Notes: generated by a model from the sequence alone, not told the origin. DNA of 6,993 bases from Christensenellaceae bacterium (GCA_017881705.1 JADGQP010000164.1:1-6993), one strand, 5' to 3'. Positions 1 to 6,948 are shown, counted from the first letter of the stretch. Program-made: numbers and translations.

Positions 1-610
1 AAAGTTTAGCCTCTATCAGCAAACAATGGCAAAAACCATGGAGCTGTTTTTTCAGGGTAGCCTGTCCCGCGCCATGTGCACGGGCGAGTTTGCCTTTCCA
101 CTTCGCAACCTTGGTGGAGAACCTCGCGGGACATATTGCGATTTTTCGGGCGTCAACTATTACACCCGCACCACGGTCACAGGCTTTCAGGATGGCGTTA
201 AACACGGCGCGCCGGTGAACGACCTGGGCTGGGAAATCTACCCGCAGGGAATCGTTACGTGCTCGCGTAAGCTGTACGATATTAACCCTCTGCCCATTTA
301 TATTACCGAAAACGGCACCTGCGATAATGACGACGCGTTCCGCTGCCGCTACATCTGCGAGCACCTTAAGGCGCTTTGCGAAAGCGGGCTGCCCGTGCAG
401 CGGTATTATCACTGGTGCTTTACCGATAATTTTGAGTGGGCGGAGGGGGAAAGCGCGCGCTTCGGGCTGGTAAAGGTGGATTATGATACGCAAGAGCGCA
501 CGGTGAAAAAAAGCGGCTATTTCTTCCGGGACGTGATTGCCGCGGGCGGCGTGGACGAGCGTATCTATAAGGAGTATGTTCAGGATCAGCGATATCACAG
601 CAACGGATAG
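1..610 (+). CDS. GH1 beta-glucosidase, C-terminal part (5' end outside window)
   Basis: The reading frame is open from the first complete codon at position 2 and ends at TAG 608-610, so about 202 codons are visible. GH1 enzymes are usually about 440-480 residues, so roughly the last 45% is seen. The ATG at 26 is internal, not a start: the frame stays open upstream and the residues before it (KFSLYQQT) continue a GH1-like helix. Family marks are a SGVNYYT block (about 152-172), the ITENG motif whose Glu (codon 308-310) is the catalytic nucleophile, and HWCFTDNFEWAEGE followed by ARFGLV and VDYDTQ near the C-terminus. The FEWAEGE block is the form found in enzymes acting on unphosphorylated beta-glucosides or beta-galactosides; 6-phospho-beta-glucosidases carry a Ser/Lys/Tyr phosphate-binding pattern there instead. 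The acid/base Glu (TFNEP motif) lies upstream of the window and cannot be checked. Likely role: cytoplasmic release of glucose from beta-linked oligosaccharides. It is the first visible gene of the operon. Confidence 0.93.
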   Translation, partial: KFSLYQQTMAKTMELFFQGSLSRAMCTGEFAFPLRNLGGEPRGTYCDFSGVNYYTRTTVTGFQDGVKHGAPVNDLGWEIYPQGIVTCSRKLYDINPLPIYITENGTCDNDDAFRCRYICEHLKALCESGLPVQRYYHWCFTDNFEWAEGESARFGLVKVDYDTQERTVKKSGYFFRDVIAAGGVDERIYKEYVQDQRYHSNG

Positions 611-612
611 GC

Positions 613-619
613 AGGGGAC
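613..619 (+). promoter_or_regulatory. Ribosome binding site of the GH13 gene
   Basis: The purine-rich AGGGGAC lies 6 nt before the ATG at 626, within the 15-nt gap after the GH1 stop. It supports the start at 626 and translation from the same transcript as GH1. Confidence 0.6.
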
Positions 620-625
620 GGCAAC

Positions 626-2260
626 ATGCAGCCATGGTGGAAGGAACGGGTCGTTTATCAGGTTTATCCCCGCAGCTTTCAGGACAGCAATGGGGACGGT
701 ATGGGGGATATTCCCGGGATCATCGCGCGGCTGGATCAAATCAAAGCGCTGGGCGCGGGCATTTTATGGCTGTCGCCTGTGTATGCTTCACCGGACGCGG
801 ACAACGGATACGACATCAGCGATTATCGGGCGATCAACCCGAAATTCGGCACCATGGCCGACATGGAACGCTTATTTGCCGAGGCGGAAAAGCGCGACAT
901 CAAGGTAATTATGGATCTGGTGATCAACCACACGTCGGATGAGCACGAGTGGTTCCAGAAAAGCCGCGAGCCGGGCAGCCCCTACCGCGATTATTACATC
1001 TGGCGCCCCGCCAGGGTGGATGGCGGCCTGCCCAACAACTGGACGGGCTTTTTCATGGGCTCCGTATGGACGTTGGACCCGAAAAGCGGAGAATACTACC
1101 TGCATCTTTTTGATCGTAAACAGCCAGATCTGAACTACCATAACCCCAAAGTGATCAAGGAAGTCAAGGGGATCATGCGCTTCTGGCTGGAGAAGGGCGC
1201 GGCCGGTTTTCGCTGCGACGTAATCAACGTACTGTATAAAACAACGCTTGACGACGGCCGAAAGAGCCTTGCCATTCAAGGCATTGAGCATTACAAATCG
1301 CAGGAGGGCAACCACGAGATACTGCGCGAGCTACGGCGCGACGTGCTGGACTGCTACGACTGCTTCACCGTCGGCGAAACCGTGATGGTCGGCGTGGAGG
1401 AAGCAAGGCTGTTGTGCGAGCCCGAACGGCGGGAACTGGATATGCTTTTCTATTTTAACCATCTGGAAGTGGATCGCCGCGTATCCAAGTATGTGCCTAA
1501 GAAGTTCAAGGCGAAGAACCTGCTGAACGTATTTTCGCAATGGCAGCGCGGCCTGAGCTGGAATGCGCTGTACCTGGAAAATCACGACCAGCCCAGAATC
1601 GTGTCCCATTACGGGAACGATAAGCAGTATTGGGAAAGAAGCGCCAAGCTGCTGGCAACACTGGAGTTTACGCTGCGCGGCACCCCGTTTGTATATCAGG
1701 GTCAGGAAATCGGCATGACCAATTTTGATTATACGCAGATAAGCCAGTTGAACGATGTGGAAAGCCGGAACATCGACGGGCTGATGAAAAAACTGCATAT
1801 TCCGGCGAAACTCCGCTGGAAATGGGTGGCGCAGGCCTCGCGGGACAACGCGCGAACGCCTATGCAATGGACGGCGGAGGCTAACGCCGGTTTCAGCGCC
1901 GGGGAACCCTGGCTTCCCGTCAACGGCAACTACCGGCGCATCAACTACGAGGCGCAGGAAAAAGACGTAAATTCCGTTTTGCAGTATTACCGCCGCATGA
2001 TCGCGCTTCGCGCGGGAAGCGAAACCCTGAAATACGGGGAGTTCAAACCGCTTCTGGGGAGTCGGCGCGTGATGGCTTACGAACGCGCGCTGGATGGCGA
2101 GAGATATCGCGTGATCCTTAATTTTTCTTCTCACGCCGCTAAAGCCGCGTTTGGCGGCACAGTCGTCATTTCCAATACGGGACGAACCATTTACGATGGG
2201 CGGCTGGAACCCTGGGAAGCCGTTGTATTAAAACAAACAAATGAGGAGGCGAAGGCATGA
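626..2260 (+). CDS. GH13 alpha-glucosidase, oligo-1,6-glucosidase type
   Basis: A 544-residue cytoplasmic enzyme hydrolysing terminal alpha-linked glucose from short oligosaccharides; family length is about 540-570. No signal peptide is present. The opening WWKERVVYQVYPRSF and a calcium-site loop DSNGDGMGD (20-28) are typical of the oligo-1,6-glucosidase / trehalose-6-phosphate hydrolase / alpha-glucosidase group. Conserved GH13 regions are all intact: DLVINH (97-102), QPDLNY (166-171), GFRCDVIN (194-201; nucleophile D198), VGET (249-252; acid/base E251) and ENHD (318-321; H320 and D321). GQEIGM (359-364) and NARTPMQW (408-415) also fit the group. V199, directly after the nucleophile, is the residue associated with alpha-1,6 preference; alpha-1,4 enzymes usually have Thr or Ala there. 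A beta-sandwich domain probably fills the last 80 or so residues. Trehalose-6-phosphate hydrolase or a sucrose-acting enzyme is less likely but not excluded. The gene lies 15 nt after GH1, and its TGA overlaps the GH36 start. Confidence 0.93.
   Translation: MQPWWKERVVYQVYPRSFQDSNGDGMGDIPGIIARLDQIKALGAGILWLSPVYASPDADNGYDISDYRAINPKFGTMADMERLFAEAEKRDIKVIMDLVINHTSDEHEWFQKSREPGSPYRDYYIWRPARVDGGLPNNWTGFFMGSVWTLDPKSGEYYLHLFDRKQPDLNYHNPKVIKEVKGIMRFWLEKGAAGFRCDVINVLYKTTLDDGRKSLAIQGIEHYKSQEGNHEILRELRRDVLDCYDCFTVGETVMVGVEEARLLCEPERRELDMLFYFNHLEVDRRVSKYVPKKFKAKNLLNVFSQWQRGLSWNALYLENHDQPRIVSHYGNDKQYWERSAKLLATLEFTLRGTPFVYQGQEIGMTNFDYTQISQLNDVESRNIDGLMKKLHIPAKLRWKWVAQASRDNARTPMQWTAEANAGFSAGEPWLPVNGNYRRINYEAQEKDVNSVLQYYRRMIALRAGSETLKYGEFKPLLGSRRVMAYERALDGERYRVILNFSSHAAKAAFGGTVVISNTGRTIYDGRLEPWEAVVLKQTNEEAKA
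2243..2249 (+). promoter_or_regulatory. Strong ribosome binding site of the GH36 gene, inside the GH13 gene
   Basis: GAGGAGG lies within the last codons of the GH13 gene, 7 nt before the ATG at 2257. With the ATGA stop/start overlap (2257-2260) it fixes the GH36 start and suggests translational coupling between the two hydrolases. Confidence 0.8.
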
Positions 2261-4620
2261 TCGCCTGCCAAAACGGGGAATTTCGGCTGACGACCCTAAC
2301 CACCAGTTATTGGATGAGGTTAACGCCCTACGGGCACCTGGAGCACGTTTATTATGGCGCCCGTCTGCCGGACGAACAGGGCATGGAACCGCTGGCTTTA
2401 AAGCAAACGGCGGTTGCGGGGTCGTCCATTACATACGACGAGGCGAACCCTTTGTATTGTCTGGATACGCTGTGCCTGGAATGGAGCGGCATCGGCAAAG
2501 GGGATTTCCGCGATACGCCCGCGGAGATTAAAATGCCGGACGGTACCTATACGGCGGATTTTCGGTACGCAAGCCATCGGATTATAGACGGCTGTGTGCC
2601 GATGGAAACGCTGCCATCGGCCTACGGCGACGCCGGAGATTGTCAGACGCTCGAACTGACGCTCCTGGATGAAAGCAACAACGTGACCCTCACGCTTTAC
2701 TATACCGTATTTGAACAGGCGGATGTGATCGCCCGCCGTGTCGCGCTGGAAAACGGGAACGAGCGCCCGCTGACCATTCGTAAGCTGCTTAGCCTCATGC
2801 TGGATATGCCAAACGACAACTTTCGCATGGTTACTTTCGACGGCTGCTGGATCAAGGAAGCGCATCGGCATGAGCGCACGCTTAGCTATGGCATAACCGT
2901 AAACAGCTCCGTAACGGGGGACAGCAGCAACCGTCACAATCCCGGCTTTTTGCTGGCCGCGCCTGAAACGTCCGAAACGCAGGGGATTGCGTACGGGTTC
3001 AACCTGGTGTACAGCGGTAACCATTACGGCGTGGCGGAGCTTACGGATCGGGACCTGGTGCGCGTGGGGCTGGGTATCAACCCGCATTGTTTTGAGTGGA
3101 CGCTTCCCAAGGGAGGACGCTTCGAAACGCCGCAGACGGTGATGAGCTGCTCCGTTTCCGGCTTCAACGGCCTGTCCCAGCATTTCCACGCGTTTGTGAA
3201 CCGGCATATTGTACGGGGAGATTGGAAGGACAAAGAACGACCGATCCTGTTAAACGATTGGGAAGCCTATTTTTTTCAGTTTACCCGGGGTAAGCTGCTG
3301 CGGCTTGCGCGCAAGGCGAAGAAAGCCGGCGTGGAGCTGTTCGTGCTGGACGACGGCTGGTTTGGCAAGCGCGACGATGATCACGCCGCGCTGGGGGATT
3401 ACACAATCAACCGCCGCAAGCTGCCCCGGGGAATGGCGGAATTTTCGCGCAGTATCCATCGCCTTGGGCTGATGTTCGGGCTATGGTTTGAGCCGGAGAT
3501 GGTAAACCCGGACAGCGACCTGTACCGTGCGCACCCCGAATACGCCCTCGCCACCCCCGGGAAAATGCCCGCCCTCGGCCGTAACCAGTTAGTGCTGGAC
3601 CTTTGCAACCCGGCCGTGCGGGATTACATCGTAGAAAATGTTTCCCATATTCTGGATACGTGTGCGATCGATTACGTGAAATGGGACTATAACCGCCACA
3701 TCACTGACGCATGCTCCGCCTGCGTTGCAAACCAGGGCGAGTTTTACCACCGCTATATGCTGGGTTTATACGAAGTACTAGGGCGTATTTTCGTGCCGCG
3801 GCCGCAGATACTGCTGGAAAGCTGCTCCAGCGGCGGCAATCGGTTCGACTTAGGGATGCTGTGCTATTCCCCGCAGATATGGGCGTCGGATGATACCGAC
3901 CCTGTGGAACGCCTGGCAATCCAAGGGGGACTGAGCTACCTGTATCCCCTTTCCACAATGGGCGCGCATGTTTCCGAAGCGCCTCACCAGCAAACGCTGC
4001 GCGATACGCCGTTTGCCACACGCTTCAACGTTTCGGCGTTCGGTTGCCTCGGGTACGAGCTGGATTTGAAAACCCTTACGCGTGTGCAGTGGATGGATAT
4101 GAAGCGTCAAATCGCATTTTACAAGCGGTACAGGCGCGTGATGCAATACGGCGTTTTTTGGCGCGGCGAAACGCGAAAGCCTAACCAGACCGACTGGCAT
4201 TGTGTGGCGGAGGATCAAGCGCTGTGCGTAAGCGGCCTATACCAAAAGCAGGGCAATGCGGCCGAATCTTTCGACCGGCTTAGGCCGATGGGGTTGGAGG
4301 AGAAACGCGAATACCGCGTCGCAACCAGACCCCAGCGGTTGAGCGTAAGCCGGTTCGGCGCGCTGATCAACCACGTGCTCCCCATACACGTGAATCCCAA
4401 TGGTTTTGCGATGAATCTGCTCAACCGTTATTACGGTGTGGAGGACTGCGTGGAAACCTATCTGGCAAATGGGCGGGCGTTGATGAGCGGGCTGCCGCTC
4501 AACAGCCAGTTCGTCGGCACCGGGCAAAATCCACAGTTAAGGCTGATGGCGGATTATGGTTCCAACCTGTATGTAATCGAGGCTTTGCCAAAAACGCAGC
4601 CGACGGAAAAAGCCGGCTGA
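2257..4620 (+). CDS. GH36 alpha-galactosidase
   Basis: A 787-residue enzyme, slightly above the usual 720-750 for bacterial GH36, that removes terminal alpha-1,6-galactose from melibiose, raffinose or stachyose. There is no signal peptide, so it is cytoplasmic. An N-terminal beta-sandwich domain (about 1-325, with the family block GKGDFRDTPAE at 80-90) precedes the (beta/alpha)8 barrel (about 330-640) and a C-terminal beta-sandwich. Barrel motifs are complete: NDWEAYFF (333-340), LDDGWFG (364-370; D365 and D366 bind substrate), LWFEPEMV (409-416), GRNQLVLDL (441-449), VKWDYNR (474-480; nucleophile D477, with K475), ESCSSGGNRFD (521-531) and WASDDTD (542-548). D545 is the likely general acid, by alignment from memory to the nucleophile/acid pair D478/D548 of the Geobacillus enzyme. 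Many members of this type are tetramers. The start is fixed by the GAGGAGG site and the 4-nt overlap with GH13. The family call is very secure; exact substrate range is inferred. Confidence 0.97.
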   Translation: MIACQNGEFRLTTLTTSYWMRLTPYGHLEHVYYGARLPDEQGMEPLALKQTAVAGSSITYDEANPLYCLDTLCLEWSGIGKGDFRDTPAEIKMPDGTYTADFRYASHRIIDGCVPMETLPSAYGDAGDCQTLELTLLDESNNVTLTLYYTVFEQADVIARRVALENGNERPLTIRKLLSLMLDMPNDNFRMVTFDGCWIKEAHRHERTLSYGITVNSSVTGDSSNRHNPGFLLAAPETSETQGIAYGFNLVYSGNHYGVAELTDRDLVRVGLGINPHCFEWTLPKGGRFETPQTVMSCSVSGFNGLSQHFHAFVNRHIVRGDWKDKERPILLNDWEAYFFQFTRGKLLRLARKAKKAGVELFVLDDGWFGKRDDDHAALGDYTINRRKLPRGMAEFSRSIHRLGLMFGLWFEPEMVNPDSDLYRAHPEYALATPGKMPALGRNQLVLDLCNPAVRDYIVENVSHILDTCAIDYVKWDYNRHITDACSACVANQGEFYHRYMLGLYEVLGRIFVPRPQILLESCSSGGNRFDLGMLCYSPQIWASDDTDPVERLAIQGGLSYLYPLSTMGAHVSEAPHQQTLRDTPFATRFNVSAFGCLGYELDLKTLTRVQWMDMKRQIAFYKRYRRVMQYGVFWRGETRKPNQTDWHCVAEDQALCVSGLYQKQGNAAESFDRLRPMGLEEKREYRVATRPQRLSVSRFGALINHVLPIHVNPNGFAMNLLNRYYGVEDCVETYLANGRALMSGLPLNSQFVGTGQNPQLRLMADYGSNLYVIEALPKTQPTEKAG

Positions 4621-4627
4621 GAGGGAG
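4621..4627 (+). promoter_or_regulatory. Ribosome binding site of the symporter gene
   Basis: GAGGGAG directly follows the GH36 stop codon and lies 6 nt before the ATG at 4634, supporting that start over the internal Met codon five codons in. Confidence 0.65.
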
Positions 4628-4633
4628 CAACCT

Positions 4634-6028
4634 ATGAAACAAAACATGGAGCGGCGAAACCAATACTGCTTCGGGCTCGGTACCATCGGCAGGGATATGT
4701 TTTACACCATGGTCAGCATGTACATCATGGTCTACATCACCGAGGTGCTCAACGTTCCCGATTCCACCCTGGCGATTATGACTGTGCTGCTGTTGTTTCT
4801 TCGCATCTTTGATGCGCTGAACGATCCCATCATGGGTCTGGTGGTGGACAATACGCATTCACGGTTTGGCAAGTTCAAGCCATGGATTCTGATTGGCGCG
4901 CTGCTGGGCGGCGTCAGCATGGTACTGATGTTTCTGGATATGGGGCTGACCGGCGCGGCCTACGCGGCGGTGTTCGCCCTTTGTTACCTGATGTGGGATG
5001 TGTTTTACGGCCTGAACGATATCGCGTACTGGTCCATGATGCCCTCGCTGTCCACCGACCAGAAACAGCGGGAAAAAATCGGCTCGTTCGCCCGTATCTG
5101 CGCCAATATCGGCCTGTTTACCGTGGTAGTGGGCATTATTCCCGTTACAAACGCGCTAACCGCCGCCACGGGCAGCGCGAAAACGGGATGGTTTATCTTC
5201 GCCGTCATTGTTGCGCTGTGCATGTTGGGCTTCCAGATGATTACGCTCTTTGGTGTGAAAGAGCAAAAAGGGTACTTTAAGCAGGAAGAAAAAACCACGC
5301 TTCGGGGCATGGTGAAGGTACTGTTTCAAAACGACCAGCTATTGTGGGTGGCGGTCGCCATGTCGCTGTTTATGATCGGGTACACGACCACCACGAGCTT
5401 TGGCGTGTATTATTTCAAATACGCCTACGGGGACGCGAACATGTACTCCCTGTTCGCGCTGGTGTTGGGCGTGAGCCAACTGACGGCGCTGAGCGTGTTT
5501 ACGTGGTTTCGTAAGCGCTTTACACGCCGCAAGCTGTATACCGGCGCGACGGCGCTGGTGGTAGCGGGCTATATTCTGTTCTTCTTTTCCCCGATGAACA
5601 TGGCGTTTATCGGCGTCGCGGGCGTATTGATTTTCGTGGGTCAGGCGTTTATCCAGATGCTGATGCTGATGTTTCTGGCGGATTCCATTGAATACGGGCA
5701 ATGGAAACTGGGAAAACGCAACGAGAGCATTACCTTCTCGGTGCAGCCGTTCATTAATAAAATCGGCGGCGCCATTGCCAACGGTGTGCTGGGGCTCACG
5801 CTGATCCTCTCCGGCATCAACACGGCCAATTCCTCAGCGGATGTGACCGCGCAGGGGATTACCACCCTGAAGTTCTCCATGATGATTCTTCCGCTTGTCG
5901 CCATCTTGGCAGGATATCTTGTATACATGAAGAAGTTCACCATCGACGAGAAACGCTACGCGCAGATCCTGGGCGATTTGAAGGCGCGCGGCGATATCGG
6001 CGCCCAAAAAGGGAGCGAAAACGCGTAA
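4634..6028 (+). CDS. GPH-family (MelB-type) sugar:cation symporter
   Basis: A 464-residue inner-membrane transporter, close to the family length of about 460-480, with about 12 hydrophobic segments. It belongs to the glycoside-pentoside-hexuronide:cation symporter family (MFS_2), which couples sugar uptake to Na+ or H+ entry. The diagnostic loop RIFDALNDPIMG followed by SRFGKFKPW (57-84) is intact. Compared from memory with Salmonella MelB, the key residues match: D21 (MelB D19), D60 and D64 (D55/D59, cation site), D129 (D124), W133 (W128), R154 (R149) and K376 (K377); K18 is replaced by R20. D19, D124, W128 and R149 contact the galactosyl group or hold the binding pocket in MelB, so a galactoside substrate is plausible. 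Position after the GH36 alpha-galactosidase (13-nt gap) agrees with melibiose or raffinose uptake. Other GPH members carry xylosides, glucuronides or beta-glucosides, so the substrate remains an inference. Confidence 0.94.
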   Translation: MKQNMERRNQYCFGLGTIGRDMFYTMVSMYIMVYITEVLNVPDSTLAIMTVLLLFLRIFDALNDPIMGLVVDNTHSRFGKFKPWILIGALLGGVSMVLMFLDMGLTGAAYAAVFALCYLMWDVFYGLNDIAYWSMMPSLSTDQKQREKIGSFARICANIGLFTVVVGIIPVTNALTAATGSAKTGWFIFAVIVALCMLGFQMITLFGVKEQKGYFKQEEKTTLRGMVKVLFQNDQLLWVAVAMSLFMIGYTTTTSFGVYYFKYAYGDANMYSLFALVLGVSQLTALSVFTWFRKRFTRRKLYTGATALVVAGYILFFFSPMNMAFIGVAGVLIFVGQAFIQMLMLMFLADSIEYGQWKLGKRNESITFSVQPFINKIGGAIANGVLGLTLILSGINTANSSADVTAQGITTLKFSMMILPLVAILAGYLVYMKKFTIDEKRYAQILGDLKARGDIGAQKGSENA

Positions 6029-6033
6029 ACAGC

Positions 6034-6041
6034 GGGAAGGA
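6034..6041 (+). promoter_or_regulatory. Ribosome binding site that decides the start of the small membrane protein
   Basis: GGGAAGGA ends 8 nt before the ATG at 6050 but only 2 nt before the in-frame GTG at 6044. The spacing favours ATG 6050 as the start. Confidence 0.65.
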
Positions 6042-6049
6042 ACGTGCCG

Positions 6050-6226
6050 ATGAGAAGAATGCTGCTAATTAGCCGCATCGCGGTTCTGGTGTTGCTGGCA
6101 GCGCTGGCAATAAGCTTTTTTGTGTCGCCGATGCCGGATTGGGCGGTTCGAGTCATTGGCGTTACGATGATGGCCGCCGTTTTTACCCTCACTTTCGCCA
6201 CCGTACGCTTGCGGAAAACGAAGTAA
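6050..6226 (+). CDS. Small two-helix membrane protein (58 aa), unknown function
   Basis: I do not recognise a named family. The product has two hydrophobic stretches, about residues 5-26 and 32-52, joined by a short turn containing PMPDW (27-31). Both ends are basic (MRR at the start; RLRKTK at the end), which by the positive-inside rule puts both termini in the cytoplasm, as a helical hairpin. No signal-peptidase or lipobox motif is seen. The gene begins 21 nt after the symporter stop with a good ribosome binding site and ends at TAA 6224-6226, so it is probably co-transcribed and translated. Its position suggests an accessory or stabilising partner of the symporter, but nothing in the sequence proves this. 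An in-frame GTG at 6044 would add only two residues and has poor ribosome-site spacing. The alternative is a free-standing small membrane protein unrelated to transport. Confidence 0.72.
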   Translation: MRRMLLISRIAVLVLLAALAISFFVSPMPDWAVRVIGVTMMAAVFTLTFATVRLRKTK

Positions 6227-6256
6227 CCTCCAAGCAGAGCCGCAGTAGCGTAATAC

Positions 6257-6265
6257 AGGAAAGGA
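6257..6265 (+). promoter_or_regulatory. Ribosome binding site that decides the start of the PNPOx-like gene
   Basis: AGGAAAGGA lies 5 nt before the ATG at 6271. The open frame extends upstream to an ATG at 6139, but that stretch overlaps the small membrane protein gene and has no family-like sequence, so 6271 is the start. Confidence 0.7.
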
Positions 6266-6270
6266 CACTT

Positions 6271-6741
6271 ATGCGCAGACAAGACCGCGAAATAACGGAC
6301 AGGGAACGCCTGAATGAACTGATTCTGGCGTGCGACTGCTGCCGCCTGGGGATTGCGTGCGAAAATGGCCCGTATATTGTGCCGCTTAACTTTGGCTATG
6401 AAGAGATGGAGGGGCACGGCGTTTTCTACTTCCATTGCGCAAAAGAGGGTCGCAAACTGGCGCTTTTAAGGGCTAACCCGCATGTCGGCTTCGAGCTGGA
6501 TACGAACCATAAAGTGATTGCAGCGGATCAAGCCTGTGGCTATTCGTTCCTGTACTCCAGCGTGATCGGATGCGGCGTTATTACGGTTGTGGGGGAAACG
6601 ACGGCGAAAAAGACCGCGCTTACTAAAATAATGGAGCATTGCTCCAGCAGGCACGATTGGGCGTTTACCAACACGGAGGCGCAAAGCGTTACGATCCTTC
6701 GGCTGGACGTAACGGAATTGACCGGGAAAGAACACAGGTAA
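6271..6741 (+). CDS. Pyridoxamine 5'-phosphate oxidase-like flavin-binding protein (NimA-like group)
   Basis: A 156-residue protein matching the split-barrel flavin-binding group near pyridoxamine-5'-phosphate oxidase and 5-nitroimidazole reductase (Nim) proteins, typically 150-170 residues. Seen features: the opening MRRQDREITD, the PYIVPLNFGYE strand pair (34-44), YFHCAKEGRKLALLRANPHVGFELD (53-77; only its pattern matters here: aromatic-His-Cys then Gly-Arg-Lys, then Asn-Pro) and SSVIGCGVITVVGE (96-109). Together these form the barrel that usually holds FMN at a dimer interface. It is cytoplasmic, with no signal or membrane segment. It has several cysteines early on (C21, C23, C24, C30), which might bind metal or simply be chance. 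True PdxH enzymes are longer and have different motifs, so vitamin B6 synthesis is unlikely. The substrate is unknown and nitroimidazole resistance should not be assumed. It follows the small membrane gene by 44 nt and may be the operon's last gene. Confidence 0.85.
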   Translation: MRRQDREITDRERLNELILACDCCRLGIACENGPYIVPLNFGYEEMEGHGVFYFHCAKEGRKLALLRANPHVGFELDTNHKVIAADQACGYSFLYSSVIGCGVITVVGETTAKKTALTKIMEHCSSRHDWAFTNTEAQSVTILRLDVTELTGKEHR

Positions 6742-6755
6742 CGATTAAATTGAAA

Positions 6756-6783
6756 AAGCGACGGGCCTTCCAGTCCGTCGCTT
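6756..6783. repeat. 28-nt palindromic repeat, copy 1 (perfect 9-bp stem)
   Basis: AAGCGACGG (6756-6764) pairs perfectly with CCGTCGCTT (6775-6783) around a 10-nt loop containing CCTTCCAG. The same 28 nt recurs at 6949-6976 with two differences. It starts 15 nt after the PNPOx-like stop codon. On the plus strand no T-run follows; on the minus strand the stem is followed by TTTTT, so as a Rho-independent terminator it would better serve leftward transcription. Confidence 0.8.
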
Positions 6784-6851
6784 GAGCTTGTCAAAGAAGC
6801 CTGCTTTCAGGAGGGTTCGGAAGGCCGCAGCCCTCTGATTGCCGCTCGTAT

Positions 6852-6870
6852 CGACCGGTTTTGCCGGTCG
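6852..6870. repeat. Inverted repeat, 7-bp stem
   Basis: CGACCGG (6852-6858) pairs perfectly with CCGGTCG (6864-6870) around the loop TTTTG. It is the first of three hairpins enclosed by the 6834-6841/6942-6949 pairing. Confidence 0.7.
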
Positions 6871-6878
6871 GGCGGGGA

Positions 6879-6899
6879 GTTTGCGGCTCTGCCGCAAAC
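6879..6899. repeat. Inverted repeat, 9-bp stem with a 3-nt loop
   Basis: GTTTGCGGC (6879-6887) pairs perfectly with GCCGCAAAC (6891-6899) around the loop TCT. It is the second of the three enclosed hairpins. Confidence 0.75.
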
Positions 6900-6911
6900 A
6901 ATACCCGAAAC

Positions 6912-6941
6912 TCAAAAAAGTGGCGAAGTCCACTTTTTTGA
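6912..6941. terminator. Perfect 12-bp hairpin with A6/T6 arms, probable bidirectional terminator
   Basis: TCAAAAAAGTGG (6912-6923) pairs fully with CCACTTTTTTGA (6930-6941) around the loop CGAAGT. Because the T-run is inside the 3' arm, the inner GTGG/CCAC stem followed by T6 would act as a weak Rho-independent terminator in either direction. It is a candidate end point for the operon transcript. The inner G/C stem is only 4 bp, so termination strength is uncertain. Confidence 0.6.
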
Positions 6942-6948
6942 CAATCAG

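Noticed and set aside
26..28. ATG at 26 as the start of the GH1 gene
   Set aside because: The frame is open to the window edge, and a 194-residue GH1 lacking half the barrel would not work. It is an internal Met of a gene cut by the window.
1331..2134. Long minus-strand open frame (267 codons) opposite the GH13 gene
   Set aside because: It is a shadow of a well-supported gene in biased-codon DNA. It has no recognisable motifs and the plus strand encodes complete GH13 catalytic regions here.
2398..3207. Long minus-strand open frame (269 codons) opposite the GH36 gene
   Set aside because: It lies fully inside the GH36 N-terminal domain, shows no domain-like pattern, and is explained by codon bias of the real gene.
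6139..6270. Upstream ATG extension of the PNPOx-like gene
   Set aside because: It overlaps the small membrane protein gene and adds 44 residues unlike the family. ATG 6271 has a strong ribosome site and begins the family-typical sequence.
6745..6933. Minus-strand open frame (62 codons) across the hairpin region
   Set aside because: It runs through several hairpins and one palindrome copy, has no good ribosome site, and its codons follow the inverted repeats. It is more likely a chance frame in a repeat.
6938..6943. TTGACA resembling a -35 promoter box
   Set aside because: No -10-like hexamer lies 16-18 nt downstream, and the bases are part of the hairpin arm and long-range stem.
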